A stretch of 64,000 nt of DNA, taken from Knoxdaviesia capensis (lineage: Eukaryota > Ascomycota > Sordariomycetes > Microascales > Gondwanamycetaceae). The translations under genes were made by a program, and so were the position numbers. Below, in pieces: positions 49,959 to 62,800 of this stretch; position 1 is the stretch's first letter; every line of letters begins with the position of its first letter. Below the pieces are notes generated by a model, which made no database searches, had not been told where the DNA came from, and saw nothing but the letters and a program-made list of their open reading frames with translations. Location: contig LNGK01000005.1 of assembly GCA_001510575.1 (NCBI GenBank), positions 248,001 to 312,000 of the forward strand. The letters are read 5' to 3'.

Positions 49959-51191
49959 CCTGAACTGGCCAAATGCGACATTCTGCACGGGTATATCTTG
50001 CCACCGATGGATTCCGGCACCGGGAGGGAGGCCGGGACCTTGCACCCCTCAGCTACGACTAATCTTTAGCCACACGACATCACAACGGAGCCGGAATGCC
50101 GAATAGTGTATCTGTAAGTATATGGTCAAGTATCACCAGAACCCGGGTCTTTGACAAGCCGAATTTCGGCATTGGGCGATTGTGTGACCAAAAGCCTCCT
50201 TTAAGCCGCCGCACATATGGAGACAGTGGGATATGCTCCAAACGCAGGTCTCTTCGACCTTGTTATATGCATATGCGTGTACATATGCATGTGTAGGGTG
50301 AGCAGTCTTACGACTTCTATACATAGATATCTTGATGGAAACGGTCTGTTGGTCCATCTGAGGGTGTCTTACTTTCCACCAAGATTGCATCAGACCGATC
50401 TATGCAGCAGACTCGGGGCAGCCTCTGGAGTTACCAACTGGACATCACTTTCTAAAAGCAAATGCACGGTCCGTGTGACCCAAAAAGCACGAGTTAGGGG
50501 CCAATGAAGAAGGTCAGGAAGCTCTGAGCTAGATGTTTAGCCGTGAGGATTTCATGCAGCCACACACCTGCGCCCAGTTCGGTGTCCTGAAAAGACGGCT
50601 GAGATGTGCATGGTGTTTAAACCCCCGAAAACATCAGAGAATATACGTGATGTAGCGAAAGCCCAACCACGCCGTAGATATTTCAAAGGATCTTGGCCTG
50701 GCCAGGAGCCAAAGCTGGCCACATGCAGCTTTGCATAGCCAGCCTTATCAGGCGTGTCCGGAGCATCGAATGACTGTGCCTGCTTCGATTAGCAGCCGTA
50801 TGAAATGCGAATGTCTGTCATAGAACCGATTGCAGCCGGTGGCTAAAGATGGAAATCAGCATGCACGTCGCCGATATCCATTCCAGATCCATACGTTTGA
50901 TTTCCCTATACGTCCCCGGATCATATACCCTAGGGGAATCCACTTCCGGGCTGTCCAGGTAGTCCTTTTCTCTTCTTCTATCTCCGAAGCCCTACAGTGG
51001 TCTGACCTTATTGTTCCTGTAAGCTATCAGTATGCCTGCTACCCACATCGGATGGTGGAGACTCTCTAACTCAATCACAACCGGGAGTCAGGGTAGGTCA
51101 TTCAAACCAGTGTGATAGGCATTCTTTAGGAGCATAGTAAGCACTAGAATGTAGTCTTCCGCCCAATCATCAGCTTTGTAGGTGTTTGTAC

Positions 51192-51289
51192 TTGGTACCA
51201 TATGGTATGAATGATATTCTGACGAGTGACATGTTCATATAGGTTTATATCCGGTACCATATCATACGGACGATATACCGGCGAGTGAC
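51192..51289 (+). repeat. Two diverged direct copies of a 39-nt unit
   Basis: Copies at 51192-51230 and 51251-51289 match at 29 of 39 positions by my count. Eight of the ten differences are transitions. The first copy contains the perfect 12-nt palindrome TACCATATGGTA, which is lost in the second. Transition bias fits repeat-induced point mutation but is only suggestive at this length. Confidence 0.7.
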
Positions 51290-52783
51290 CTCCTTGATAC
51301 TAGGGTTAGAAGAATGAGCGCTGTGAGATTTGATTTCTGTACAGGCACTCTTCACCAGCTTCAAATAAAGGGCTCATATCCCTCTATTCACCTGGTATTC
51401 ACCCCTGTTTCACTACATATTTAAGTGTCGATATCATTTGCCGGCCATCACGTTAGGGCTTCAGGAGAGTGCAGCATGACTGAGATAGGAGTACGCATCT
51501 TCAGGATATGTCCTCACCAATTTCATATCACGCCAGTTCTAGATTGTTCTTAGGGTTGAACTCACTTGCTCCCTTAGATATCCTTATGTAAGTCAAGATC
51601 ACGAAGCTGTTAGTAATAGTGAAGACATTATCCAAGAGTCATATTGCCTTAGCAGGTATTAGGGCTAGCTCTTGCCTCACGAACCTTCCTCTAACGTAAT
51701 TCGTTTCTGTAGTCATCCAAGCCCTAACATTTGGGAGTTCATCCAACTTCTCCTCTTCACGACACTAGAACAACTCCTCACGCACAGCCCCAAGACCCAA
51801 AGAACAACGGCACTCTTCGGTTTTAGTGGCACCTTTGTGAAAGACCCAAGATCATTTTCCAGGTCTCTGGTCACCAGGTCTCTCTGGTCACTAAATATCA
51901 CCTGGCATGAATTTTCGGGCCGGGTTGTAAAACTATCGCGAATATCGCACCGAGTATACCCCTCTTCCCTAACTATGAGAAAGTTGCCACGGCTGACAGG
52001 TTTAGTGCCTTTACCGTAATATGCCGAAGATCGTCAGTCCCGACTCAGCGTTTGATAGTGGGGCTCTTCCGCTTTTGACTTGACGTGACAAAAACGCTAG
52101 AAGAGGGGATACCGAGCAGACCAAGATCTTGGCGCACCGGCGGTCGACGCTTGCTCATTCCGGCACGGAAAACCGCCGCCCCCGCACGTGGAATTCACAA
52201 CCGTGTCCACATCCACCTCTCTAACTTGCTCATCCCTTCCATCGTGTTGGTATTTTGATATCTCGCCAGCAATCTGGTGGCGATTCCCCTCCTTCTTGGA
52301 GGCTTTCGAGCTGCCCAACCCGGAGAGTCTGGCCGAAGATTGGCCCCACCTGCGGCTCAAGCCGGCCTCCCATTCGCGTCAGCTTCACAGTTTAGGCCAG
52401 ATATTCACATATCCCACCCAGTTGAGAAAATCATTGTCCAAATAGTTCTGGATATGGCTTCCCCTCAGCCCAGAGAGAGATTCCACGAGGAGACCTATCG
52501 CCCCCCAGAGGGGTAAAGGCTTCATGGAGGAGGAGGCAGCGAGAAGCAAGGCCGCTTTCGAACTGAATCTCCCGTTCCATGCAGTCAAACTGAAGCAGGG
52601 AAACACTCTCAAGATCATTCCCTGGAATCTTTAAAAGAGCGCCCTCTCCGCCTCCACAGTTCGGTTCTATCCTTCCTTTTGTCTCCTTCTTTTACTCCTT
52701 CTCTTTTCAAGTATTGTCCCTTCTGTCACTCAACCTTGACCTTTGCTTCAGTATCCCAACCCTGCTTCCTTAATCTTTCCACA

Positions 52784-54996
52784 ATGGCCGTTCTTGGATC
52801 GGTCATTGCTGGGCTTTTGTCCATCCAGGCTCTTGTCGGGATTGGAGCAAATGCCGCTGCCACTCCCATCCATAATCCTATCAATGCCGAGCATGATGTC
52901 CATGTCTCGGGTAATGAAGCCGGAAATCATATCCAGCCCGGTCTGACTATCTTCGGCAAAGCCATCAATGAGTTCGATGACAATCCCGAGGATAGCAAAC
53001 CGGATGAGTTCACCACGGGTCAGCCTACCGATCATGTCTATTACAACGGCACTGCGGAGAACACCGGCACTGTGTTTGTGAATGAAGCCTTCCGCAACCT
53101 CACCCTTCGGCCGTTCCCTAGCCGCCCCTGGTCCAGACTCTACGGAAGAAGCCATCGCCACCATTCGAAGTGGACTGTCACTAAGCAGGAGACCTTTTAC
53201 TTTGAGTCTGAGACCTACCCCTCGGAGGCTTTGGCCATGGTTAAACTTGACATGGACGACGATAGCCCCATCGGCTTTGTCGACCTTGATCGTTACAGTG
53301 ATACCTACGATATTATCAACTGCCCTTCCGAAGACGATGCCACTTTCGATCTCAAGTTCAATGAAGAGACCGCTTCCGATATTTTCGCAGAGATGGTTAA
53401 CTGGCTGGAGGGTGACGACAATAGTCGAGTCTTCCTGGTCTCTGGCGAAGAGACCTGTCAAGTCACTGGCACCCATTTCATCTTCAGTGTCTCGGATCTC
53501 AAGTTCAACGAAGACAGAAACACTGTCCACTTTGAGGGTACCACAACCAACCTTCGGGACGAGAGCTTGTCGTTCGATCTCTTCGTTGGCCAGGATGCAA
53601 CCAGACATGCTCGGGAGAACCTGTTCATGCCGGCTCCGCGCCGAGCCGGTTGGATCGGCCATCCGGCTACCCCAACCGCTCGCGACCTGAACTCTCCTGT
53701 GAACATCACCGGCCATACCCATTATGACGAGGATGGCAACCCGACTGACTGGAAGAACGATGCCCTCTTCCACGACTTCCCTGTCGCCGCCACCTATACT
53801 GGCGAACTGGCCGCCTCCAGGCACGGTCGCGAACTTGGTGTTAAATGCACTGAGTGCTATGCGATCGGTAACATCTACTACCGAGGAGTCTTTAGCATCA
53901 CGAATGGAGGTGTCCATGGCTCTTGGTTTGAACTACAGGCTCACCAATTTGAGTTTGTCAACCGTGGCAGACTCTCCCTGAAGGTCAGCAACCAGGATGA
54001 TCTCAGTTTCCGCCTCCCCTACATGACTGTTCCGATGGGATCTATCATGATCCCTTACATGTTCAACTTTGGGCCCAGCTTCCAAGCTGCTGTTGGTGGA
54101 GAGATCTCCGAGGTCTCTGGTTCCATCAACTTGGACATTGGCGTTTCTGCAAAGCTCAAAAGGGGAATCACCACGTACAGCTCCAAGAAGCACCTGCGGT
54201 CGAACAACTGGATAATGGATGTCGAGGCGGATAGACCCAAGATTTCCGGAGAAGTCACCGTCAAGGCTTCCATCTTCAACAGCGTGGGATTCACTTTCGA
54301 CAGCGAGGTTCTGGGAGTTGGATTTGCCGCCCTGTCCGATGCCCGCCTGCCTTCGATTGACATGGAGCTTGACGTTAGCGAATGTAAGTAGCTCTTTCAG
54401 CCCCCAGTAAAACGAAAGCAGCAGAAGCGCAGAGGCGAAGAAATAAAAGGGGGGGGGGGAGAAAGGCGCGCATATCATGGCCAGAGTACTAACCATATCA
54501 TACAGCGTCGGCATGTGAATATTGCAACAACCAGTACCACGCCGCAGTTAGGGGAGTCCTCGGCGTGAGTGCCTATGCAGCTTCCGAAATCACCAGCAGA
54601 GCCTTCGGAGCCTACACCGGACTTTACAACTGGCATGGTGGTAGTGCGTTCCAGATGGATATCGCCAACTTCTGCGTCGGAATTGGATTCACGTGCAGTC
54701 CTAACCACGATGGTAAGGGCGACGACGACGACGCCGGCAACAACAACGACGCCGGCAACAACAACGACAACGACAACGACAACGACGACGACGACAATGA
54801 TGATGAGGACGACGATGATGATGATGATAAGGACGACGATGATGAGGACGACGACGATGATAATGATGAGGACGACGACGATGATGATGAGGAGGAGGAC
54901 GACGATAATGAAGATGATGAGGACGACAACGACGGCGATGATGATGATGAGGATGACGCCGACGGCGATGATGATGATGATGAAGATGATGAGTAG
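52784..54996 (+). CDS. Secreted protein of unknown function with a long acidic C-terminal tail, 2 exons
   Basis: Function is not known. The model is exons 52784-54383 and 54506-54996 (122-nt intron with GTAAGT, an ACTAACC branch and TACAG), giving 696 residues. The N-terminus (MAVLGSVIAGLLSIQALVG) is a typical signal peptide, with cleavage likely near residue 25. Several Asn-X-Ser/Thr sites (NGT, NLT, NIT) fit secretion. The body has a region near 150-290 and a beta-rich region near 355-530 starting at VKCTECYAIGNIYYRG. After the intron a Cys-containing segment (ACEYCNN through GFTC) ends the fold. It resembles fungal secreted proteins annotated with DUF7029/DUF7223, from memory and tentative. 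Residues about 606-696 are almost only Asp, with Asn, Glu and a few Gly/Ala/Lys, encoded by GAC/GAT/AAC triplets. Such a tail could bind calcium or other cations. No GPI signal or catalytic motif is seen. Confidence 0.82.
54718..54993 (+). repeat. Coding GAC/GAT/AAC trinucleotide tract (acidic tail)
   Basis: About 275 bases of near-continuous GAY/AAY/GAR codons with mixed third positions. The mixture of synonymous codons suggests either age or selection for the amino acids rather than a fresh replication slippage. Its length is prone to assembly error. Confidence 0.85.
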
Positions 54997-55090
54997 ACAT
55001 CTGTCTTCTTTCGTCTCATCTTCTCCATCAGTCTGTCTTGTTGTTTCTTGTCCTGTCTCGTCCCCTTACTCTCCGTCTTCTCCGTCTTCT

Positions 55091-55135
55091 TCGTCTCCTT
55101 CGTCTCCTTCGTCTCCTTCGTCTCCTTCGTCCCCT
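55091..55135 (+). repeat. Tandem 9-nt TCGTCTCCT repeat
   Basis: About four tandem units plus a variant, 95 bases after the stop codon of the acidic-tail gene. It is essentially the reverse-complement style of the GAC/GAG-rich tail. Confidence 0.8.
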
Positions 55136-55252
55136 TAGTCCTCTTCTTCGCCCTCTTCTTCTTCTCCTTTCGTCGTCCACTTCTTTGTCCTCTTCTTTGT
55201 CCTCTCCTGCGTCTTCCTCTTCACCTTCCCCCTATTCTTCCCCTTTCCCCCC

Positions 55253-55282
55253 NNNNNNNNNNNNNNNNNNNNNNNNNNNNNN
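55253..55282. other. Assembly gap of 30 N
   Basis: Undetermined bases flanked by C-runs. The true length is unknown. Confidence 0.98.
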
Positions 55283-55818
55283 CCCCATCCCCCCCCGGTT
55301 CCTTCGTTATCCTCTTCTTCTCTCCCTTCCTCGTCTCCAACGATGGTCTCGTCTTCTCGTCTTTTTGTGTGTTTGTATTGGGTCTGGTTCTTCTTTTATT
55401 TCTCTTCCATTTTCTCTCAACTGTCGTTCTCTGCAACCTTCACGTTTCTATCGTTTGTCTTTCTCCCCTTGGTTTCTGGTTTCCCTCAATCCCTATTTCC
55501 TTTCGAAACACACCAAAAAAAAATCAGAAAACTGAAGCCCTCACAAAAAAAAGATGGAAATTCAAAATAATCACCAAAAAACCCAGAAAAATTGAAACCC
55601 TCCCGAATGAAGATAGCACCACCAGAAAAAAAAGAAAACCAGAAAAAAAGGTTGCTTTGAGTTCACTTCAGATTGACTTCACTAGCAAGGTGTTCCGGCG
55701 CGTGTTGAGTTTTCGTGAAGCTTTTCTTCTTGCTCATGTTTTTGGTCGTGTTTTTGTTGTTCGTTGTTTTTGCCCTGGTTGATATGCCCTGTTCTTGTTC
55801 GGTTCCCAGTTTGTTCTC

Positions 55819-55836
55819 GGTTAGGGTTAGGGTTGG
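55819..55836 (+). repeat. Short interstitial telomere-like repeat
   Basis: Two perfect TTAGGG units flanked by partial units. TTAGGG is the telomere repeat of most filamentous ascomycetes. Confidence 0.5.
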
Positions 55837-56281
55837 CGTTTTGGACAAAACTTGCCAGCAATGACTTCTTCCAAACCCGATCTTTCTTCCTGGGTTTGAA
55901 GCAATGTAGGTGACATACTGGCATACTGGGAGCAACCTGCCTTCTAGGGTGTGGTCTCCAGTCCGACGTGCCTTTTTTTTTTCTATAGCCATAAAAACAG
56001 ATAGATGCAATGCAATACAAGTGTCTCTTCTACCAAATAATTTGTGTCTGTAAAGTTCTGATATGTCTGCCTATAGCGGTCAGCGCCACAAATGCCCCTC
56101 GTCAAGCCACAGCTAGGTCAGCTTCGCACCAATCAGGTCGCTTATCGGCGGTTTTGTGGTTGTGTTTAACGAGGCGCAGGCTGATAACGTTTCTGGGAGC
56201 TCCCATCCTGAACTTGATTATGCTGAACTTCATTCCACACATTTTTAACAGTTTCCCACTCTACGATCCATCAGCCGGTTT

Positions 56282-56304
56282 TCTCTCTCTCTCTCTCTCT
56301 CTCT
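56282..56304 (+). repeat. (TC)n microsatellite
   Basis: About 23 bases of uninterrupted TC upstream of the BEACH gene. Confidence 0.9.
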
Positions 56305-56867
56305 TTTAATCTCGGCTCTGTGGGATAAGGCTGAGAAGGTCCCTAGAACCAGAAACCATAAGCATCAGATCATCCACCAGGCATAACGAATAAATTTCAT
56401 ATACCACGAGACCTGCGTATATAGTGTTTCTTATAGCCCATGGAGGCGTTCTATGAGCTTAATCCTGGATATAGCGTTCAGTACGAATAATTTCCGATCT
56501 GACTCCAAGCTCCTTGTTCTTGGGGCTTTCATTCTCTTCTTCTTCTCTCCTTTCTTCAAGTCTCTTCACAAGCCATATTCATCTAATCTATTATCACTAC
56601 CCACCATCCCTGGTCCAGGTGCTATGGTCTTCTAACCCTTTCCCGGAGTGAAACACTTGACCCCAGTCCTGGTAGCTCTCTGTCTTCGATTTCCGTCTGG
56701 GTGAGCCGATTCAGTGCTTCGAAACTCCGACGATATCGGTGCACACACTCTCTGAGTTCTCCTACACAACAACAACTCTATTCAACTCCCAGACTCTCTT
56801 GGAAATCCAACAATTCCATGCTGTATTCCTTCTCTCCGCGACCGTCTTCTGTCCCGGCATATCCGTG

Positions 56868-59800
56868 ATGTCCTCCCTGCCGCGGCGATATCGGTCTTCG
56901 ACCTCAACCTCAACTCCTCCGGTTAACTCGAAAGCCACCGAGATCCTTCAGGGCCTGCTCGATTCTCTAAACACTCTCCTCTCCCACCGAACAGCTGCCG
57001 GCGGATACCCAACCATTGGCCCTCTCCGCCTGAAGCTGCAGCAAGTAACCCAGCATCTGCGCGGCCTTCCGTTCCCGAACCAGTTCCAAGATGACTTCCG
57101 ATACCTCAAAGGCTTCAATGCCGTTCTTGATAGCCTGCGGTCGTTCTCGGGGTTCTATAACCCACAGAAGCTCCTGGCCGCCGAAAAGGAGGAGCTGTTT
57201 GAGCTGCTCGGCGCGGCTCTGAGCTGTTTGTCGGCGAGCTTGGGCAACCACTCCGGAAACCGCCGCTTCTTCAGTCTAAGGGTGGAAAGCGGCGGATGGG
57301 AAACCCTAGAACAGATTATTGCGAGTATCGGCCTTGGAGGTGCCGACTCGGATCTGCGTACGAGCTGTCACCTGTTTGGGAAGCTTCTTTCCTTTTCGTT
57401 GGACGACGACCGTTACGACGATTTGTGCCTGCGGATATCTTCACGTAATCGAAACAGCGCGAGTGTTTCTGCCACCGAGCCTGTGAATTCGACTAGCGGA
57501 GATCCGGAGACAAACGCCAGCGCACTATCAGACGACCTCCAGAGCCTGTCGTTGAACGCCGCAGATGCAACATCCATATTATCCGAAGTTCGGAAGTTGG
57601 CCAGCCCAGCTACACGCTTCCGAAACCCCGAGATCCTTCGTGCCGTCGTCGGGTTCTGGGAGAGCCTCCCGCGGTCTCCGAACAAGCTACCAAACCCATG
57701 CTCATTGGTGGTCCTGGGAGCTCTGTCAAGCGTCGTGTCCGTGTCGATATATAACCTGGCAGCTTTGCATGCCACGGGGGTTCTGTCGCAGTTCCTGACG
57801 GCTGTCTTCGGCAAGCCGTCACGTTTGAGTGAGCCCGAGCGGCAGCTTCTTCTCAATGTCTCCAAAATGCTCATGTATCTGGGCGTCAACAAACCTGCGG
57901 ATACACAGTTTCTCCTGGCGCAAGACACCGCCGAGTCGTCAAAGTTCTGCCTCGAAATGGCCTCTGAATACAGCGGGCCCCCGTTTATCCAGTTCGACCT
58001 CTCGCTTCATGGCTATTCGTCTATCGAATTCCCGGCTCTCAGCTCAACGTTTCCCCCACAATCCTCCCCCGGGTATACTTTTACTGCCTGGATTCGTATT
58101 GACCGGTTTGATCCTGCCGTTCACACCACCCTCTTTGGCGTATTCGACCCCACCCAGACGTGTTTCCTTCTGATGTATCTTGAGAAGGACACACATAACT
58201 TTATCCTCCAGACATCCGTGACTGGAGCACGCCCCAGTGTGCGTTTCAAGTCTCTAGCCTTCAAAGAGAAGCACTGGTATCATATTGCCATTGTCCACCG
58301 GCGTCCCGGTACTCTCACCACCAGCAAAGCTTCTCTCTATGTTGATGGCGAATTCGTCGAGCAGGTTCGCTGCGGCTACCCCCAACCTCCTCCTCTCTCT
58401 AATGGCAGCACCGAGAGTTTTGCTTCCCTCAGCTCGACAACCACAAAACCCACCCCGGTGCAGGCCTTCGTCGGAACCCCGCGTGACCTGTCCAACCAGC
58501 TTGGATCGGGGCTTGTGTTCTCAAAATGGTCCCTTGCCTCCGCGCGGCTGATCGACGAGGCCCTGAGCGACGACTTCCTTGCGGTGCACTTTGGTCTGGG
58601 CCCCCGCTACCAGGGCAATTTCCAGGACAGCCTTGGCGGCTTCCAGACCTACGAAGCTTCTGCAACGCTTGGCCTACGTAACGAGTTGCTGCACCCGGGC
58701 AAGGACGACAGCTCGGATATCTTGAGGGCTATTCGCGGTAAGGCATCAGCTCTGCTCCCGGAATCCAAAATTCTGCTGAGTGTCATTCCTACAGCCGTGC
58801 TTTCGGATAATGGGATCCTCCAGGAGTCTACCATTTTCCGGGCCCTCCCGCGTGTCTCCGCGTCCAGCCTCATGCATATTTTCCGACGGAATAGCTCGAC
58901 TATTGCCGTCAACTCGGCACTTGCTTACCTTCCTGAGGCATTCCTACGTTCACATGGGGTTGGCATGCTCTCAGGCAATCCCGTGGTGGTGGTGCCATCG
59001 TACTTTGACGAGAACTTTTGGCGACTCGCCGGATTCACCCCGTTAGCGCTGAAGCTGGTCCAGCGATCGATGAATGGCGATGAGCTTGTTCGATCGGTTG
59101 AGCTGTTGTTCTCATGCATTCGTCACAGCTGGCGGAACAGCGATGCCATGGAGCGTGGCAACGGATACGCTATTCTCGGAATGCTATTGCGCGGGAAGCT
59201 TGGATTCGCGGCAGTTGACCGTGGCCGATTGAGCATCACGAGTGAAGAGAGAGATGCTCTGTGCTTGAGAATCCTGAATCTCATCCTCGAGTTTGTGGGA
59301 TACAACTCCAAGGAACCTCTAGAGTCTTTCATTATCAACCCCCTTGCCTACCGAATCCTCCTGATCGACGTTGATACATGGCGACGGTCGTCGTTCAAGA
59401 CGCAAGAGCTGTACTATAAACAATTCTCCACATTCGTCGTGATGAGCAAGTATCACGAGGTGAACAGCCGGAGGTTGCTCCGCATGCGTAAGTACTTCAC
59501 ACTACACGAAACCTTTGATGTAGTGGATAAAACCGTGCAACTGACGTTGAATTCTAATACAGGGATCATCAAACGCCTCCTCGACGCATTGAAAGGAGAA
59601 CCGATGACTGAGGACGTCATGCCGCATTTCATATCGGCCTTTGAGAGCCTGGTAAAATGCAACTTCACCAGTGAGATTCACCGGGCTCTGGCCGTCTTCA
59701 TCACCTACGCCTTCCACACTCCGTCGTCGTCTCTTCCGCGGACCCCGAAGCCGCTATCTGCTCTCGGGCGTGCAAACACGCTGGGAATCGTGCGTCGGGG

Positions 59801-62800
59801 TACCCCCGATCTGGCGTTGACGCTGGAGTCCAAGTTCATTTCAAAGAAGCAGGTTGGAACCCAGATACTTGGCATGTACTCGAACCTGCTTTGTGAGAAG
59901 GGGAATCTCACTCATATCAAAAAGTTCGCCAGGACTGTGACCAACAAAGTAAGTGAGACCCTATATAGCCTGTTTCTAAACTCACCGAAAGTTAACACCC
60001 TTTCTATCAGTGGCTACTGTATATCCTCACCAGCGACGATGCTGAGAGTGTGGTATATGGTGCAAAGATCCTTGCGCGTCTCCTCGTCTCCCACGGGTCT
60101 GCATACACATCCAAGTTTTCAGCCAAGACCGGCGGCTTTGTGATTATGGCCAACCGCCTCAAGCGATACTGGGACATTCCCACGCTGTGGCCAATCTGCT
60201 TCAGTATTCTGTTTGGATACGACGTGGCGCAGATTGAGTTTGAGCGAACTTTCGACTTCTTTAGCTTGATGGACATGTTCCGGAAGCCTAAAGTGGTGTA
60301 CCCGGATGCCTTGCAGGTGATCATGGCCATGATTCAACACGGCATCAAAGACGTGGTTAAGGGACAGGAGAACCCGGACTCTCCGCGCGACGAATCGGCT
60401 GCCAGCTTCCAGCAAAGCATAGGCTCTGTGCTGGGACACCGTCCCCGTGCACGCTCGATGGAACTATCTCAGGCCATCAGCGGAAGACGTAAGTTTGCTG
60501 TACATGGTGCTTTTTGTACTCTTGAATGCGCTCTAACCAAGTCTTTTCCTCCATCACAGCTACCGCCAACCGAGCTGAGAAAACTGCTCTTCGTGTGGTT
60601 GTACTGCAAACGATCACGCGATTCCTTGCGGATCTACACTCGACATCTCCTGAATTCCAGGACTTTGCCCTGTCTTCAGACTACGTCAGAATGCTTCTTT
60701 GGGCGATTTACCCGGTGGTTGTTAGCACAGATGCCGTCAGTGCCGAGACCGAGCTTAGTTCCGGAGAGGGTGCTTTGACATTTGAAGGCGGCGATGTCAT
60801 GATTCGGCCTTCAACCGGCTCGTCGTCTCTTGGGCCTGTTGTTCGCACAGCAGGCGGTAATTCGGAAAACCCCGCCAGCCGGGACAATGCGCCACGCTTG
60901 CGCAAAGCTTCTTCGTTCATTCTGATCAGCTCGAAAGAAAAGGAGGCGAACAAGTCACCACCGGCTCCCAGTTCAGCGCGCCTCGCGCCGATTATGTCTC
61001 CGCGAAGCAAGAAGACCACGGAAATGGCACAGCAAACCAGCAATGCCGTTCTTGAGGGGTTCCTAGAGCTCGTGATCGCGGTGTTTGTTGACCAGGTTCT
61101 CGTCCGCAAGGAGTTCCCGGGATTCGGGCTGTTCCTGAAGATTCCCCCTGGGTTCCGTGAGCACCAGGCGTACTTCGAGTCTTATATCCTGCGAAACACC
61201 ATCTCGCACCTTGCCAATACCATCCAGCTCGATATGAAGCTTGTTTGCGAGCCCAAGGTTCTCACCAACCTTGCACGGCTCAATATTCATATCGTCGAAG
61301 CCATCTTTGAGGGCAGATTCATGGGTGGTGCGGACTGTATGCTTGAATTCACCGGGATGCTGCTGGAGTATCTCCAGAGACCGGATATCTCTAGCCTCAA
61401 GGCCGTGCGTCTGTGTAGCCAGGCGATGTCCACCCTCCGCGGGACATTCCTCAAAGTTATCACTATGAGGCTCTCGGAGATCGACGACGTGGACCAGTGC
61501 AGCGATGACGAAGCCCGCCAGATTCTCAACAAATTTATGTACTGGCAGACGGCCATTTTGGCGTGTCTGAACAACGACAACGACTACATGAAGCTTATCT
61601 GGTACCAGCTTTACACTAAGCTCATTGATAGCCGCCAGCAAATCCGGCTGGCAGCCGCCACTCTCATGCGGATCATGCTGGTGCAGAAGCCTGATGAATC
61701 TGCCTCGCTTCTCCGACAATGCTTCGGGTCTGACCACGGACGTGCGCTGCTCCGAGACTTTGAGAAGCTCATGGAAACAGACAACGAATCGTTTGTCGAA
61801 TGGGTCGATTCGAACAGGCCGGCTCTCGATGCATTTTTCCTCGGAACTATCTTGCGTACTTGGGAAGACTTTGTTGCCACGGAGAACCAGCGGACAGCTG
61901 ACAGTGCGCGGGCGGCAGTCAGCCGACGGAAAGAACGCCTCAAGCAGTGGCATACCGAGACCCTCACCACCGAGAACATCTTGCTGCGACACGACATGGC
62001 GAATGGTGTCTGGATGAAGAGTATCTATAACAGCGAACATGTGAAGCACCAACGGCTGATGCAAGACCAGCAGGATGACCTCGCATTTTTGTCCCAGGGA
62101 CTGGCACGGATGGAGACGGATCTCACGCGGCCGGGTGCTGTTTTCTACCCGGGTGCAACAAGCCCACAGCGCTGGAAACTGGATCGTACCGAAGGGCGCA
62201 ACCGTATGCGCCTACGTCTCCTCCCAGATTATTCCGGAAGTGGCCACGACGAGTATCAGCCAAAGAGACGCGCCACCGACACACAGCCATCTAGCAGCCA
62301 ACTGAAGATAGATACCACTGTTGGGAAGTCTGCATCTGAGGATACTAGTGGCGTGATAGGACCCGCTGAGACGGCCTCACCCTCCGAAATGGCTGCGGCC
62401 GGGGGCGAATACGACGAGCCCACTGAGTCCCTAATGACTGCAGGTGACAGCAACGATGCCAGCTCGGAGACGACAACAATGTGGCCGGAGGACGACTTTG
62501 AGCTTGTCGACGACCCCAACGACGCCGACGGGGATGACAGCGTGTTTGAAGACAAGAACCGCAAGGTGATGCGGAAGCTTCAGCGCGACGACCAGGTCAA
62601 ATCCGTGTACAACGTGTCGCGCATCGTTGGTCTGGAGATGATTGAGGGCATTCTCATTATCGGCCGGGACGCGCTGTATCTTATGGACGGAGTGTTCCAC
62701 TGTGCCTCCGGCGAGATAGTGAATTCGTGGCAGGCGCCCGATGAGGAGCGGGATCCGTTTTCGCAGATCATCATGGAAAGCAGCGGCGGTAGCGGGAACG

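Larger units (their letters stand above)
39301..52783. other. Gene-poor 13-kb stretch, no recognisable coding region
   Basis: I find no open frame here that shows a known domain. The longest (41513-42178, + strand, 221 codons) has no recognisable motif. The sequence is more balanced in base composition than the pyrimidine-rich flanks, has frequent stops in all frames and carries small tandem duplications and one gap. It could be decayed repeat or transposon DNA, or fast-evolving non-coding sequence. No reverse transcriptase, transposase or terminal repeats could be seen by eye. Confidence 0.5.
54997..56867. other. Intergenic region with CT repeats and a sequence gap
   Basis: This 1.87-kb region is strongly pyrimidine-rich on the + strand from 55000 to 55500, A-rich from 55510 to 55650, and holds a 30-N gap. 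Open frames are products of low complexity. The end is the likely promoter and leader of the BEACH gene. Confidence 0.55.

Noticed and set aside
52748..53917. 389-codon open frame antisense to the secreted protein gene
   Set aside because: The sense strand has a signal peptide, glycosylation sites and a good intron. The antisense frame shows none of these.
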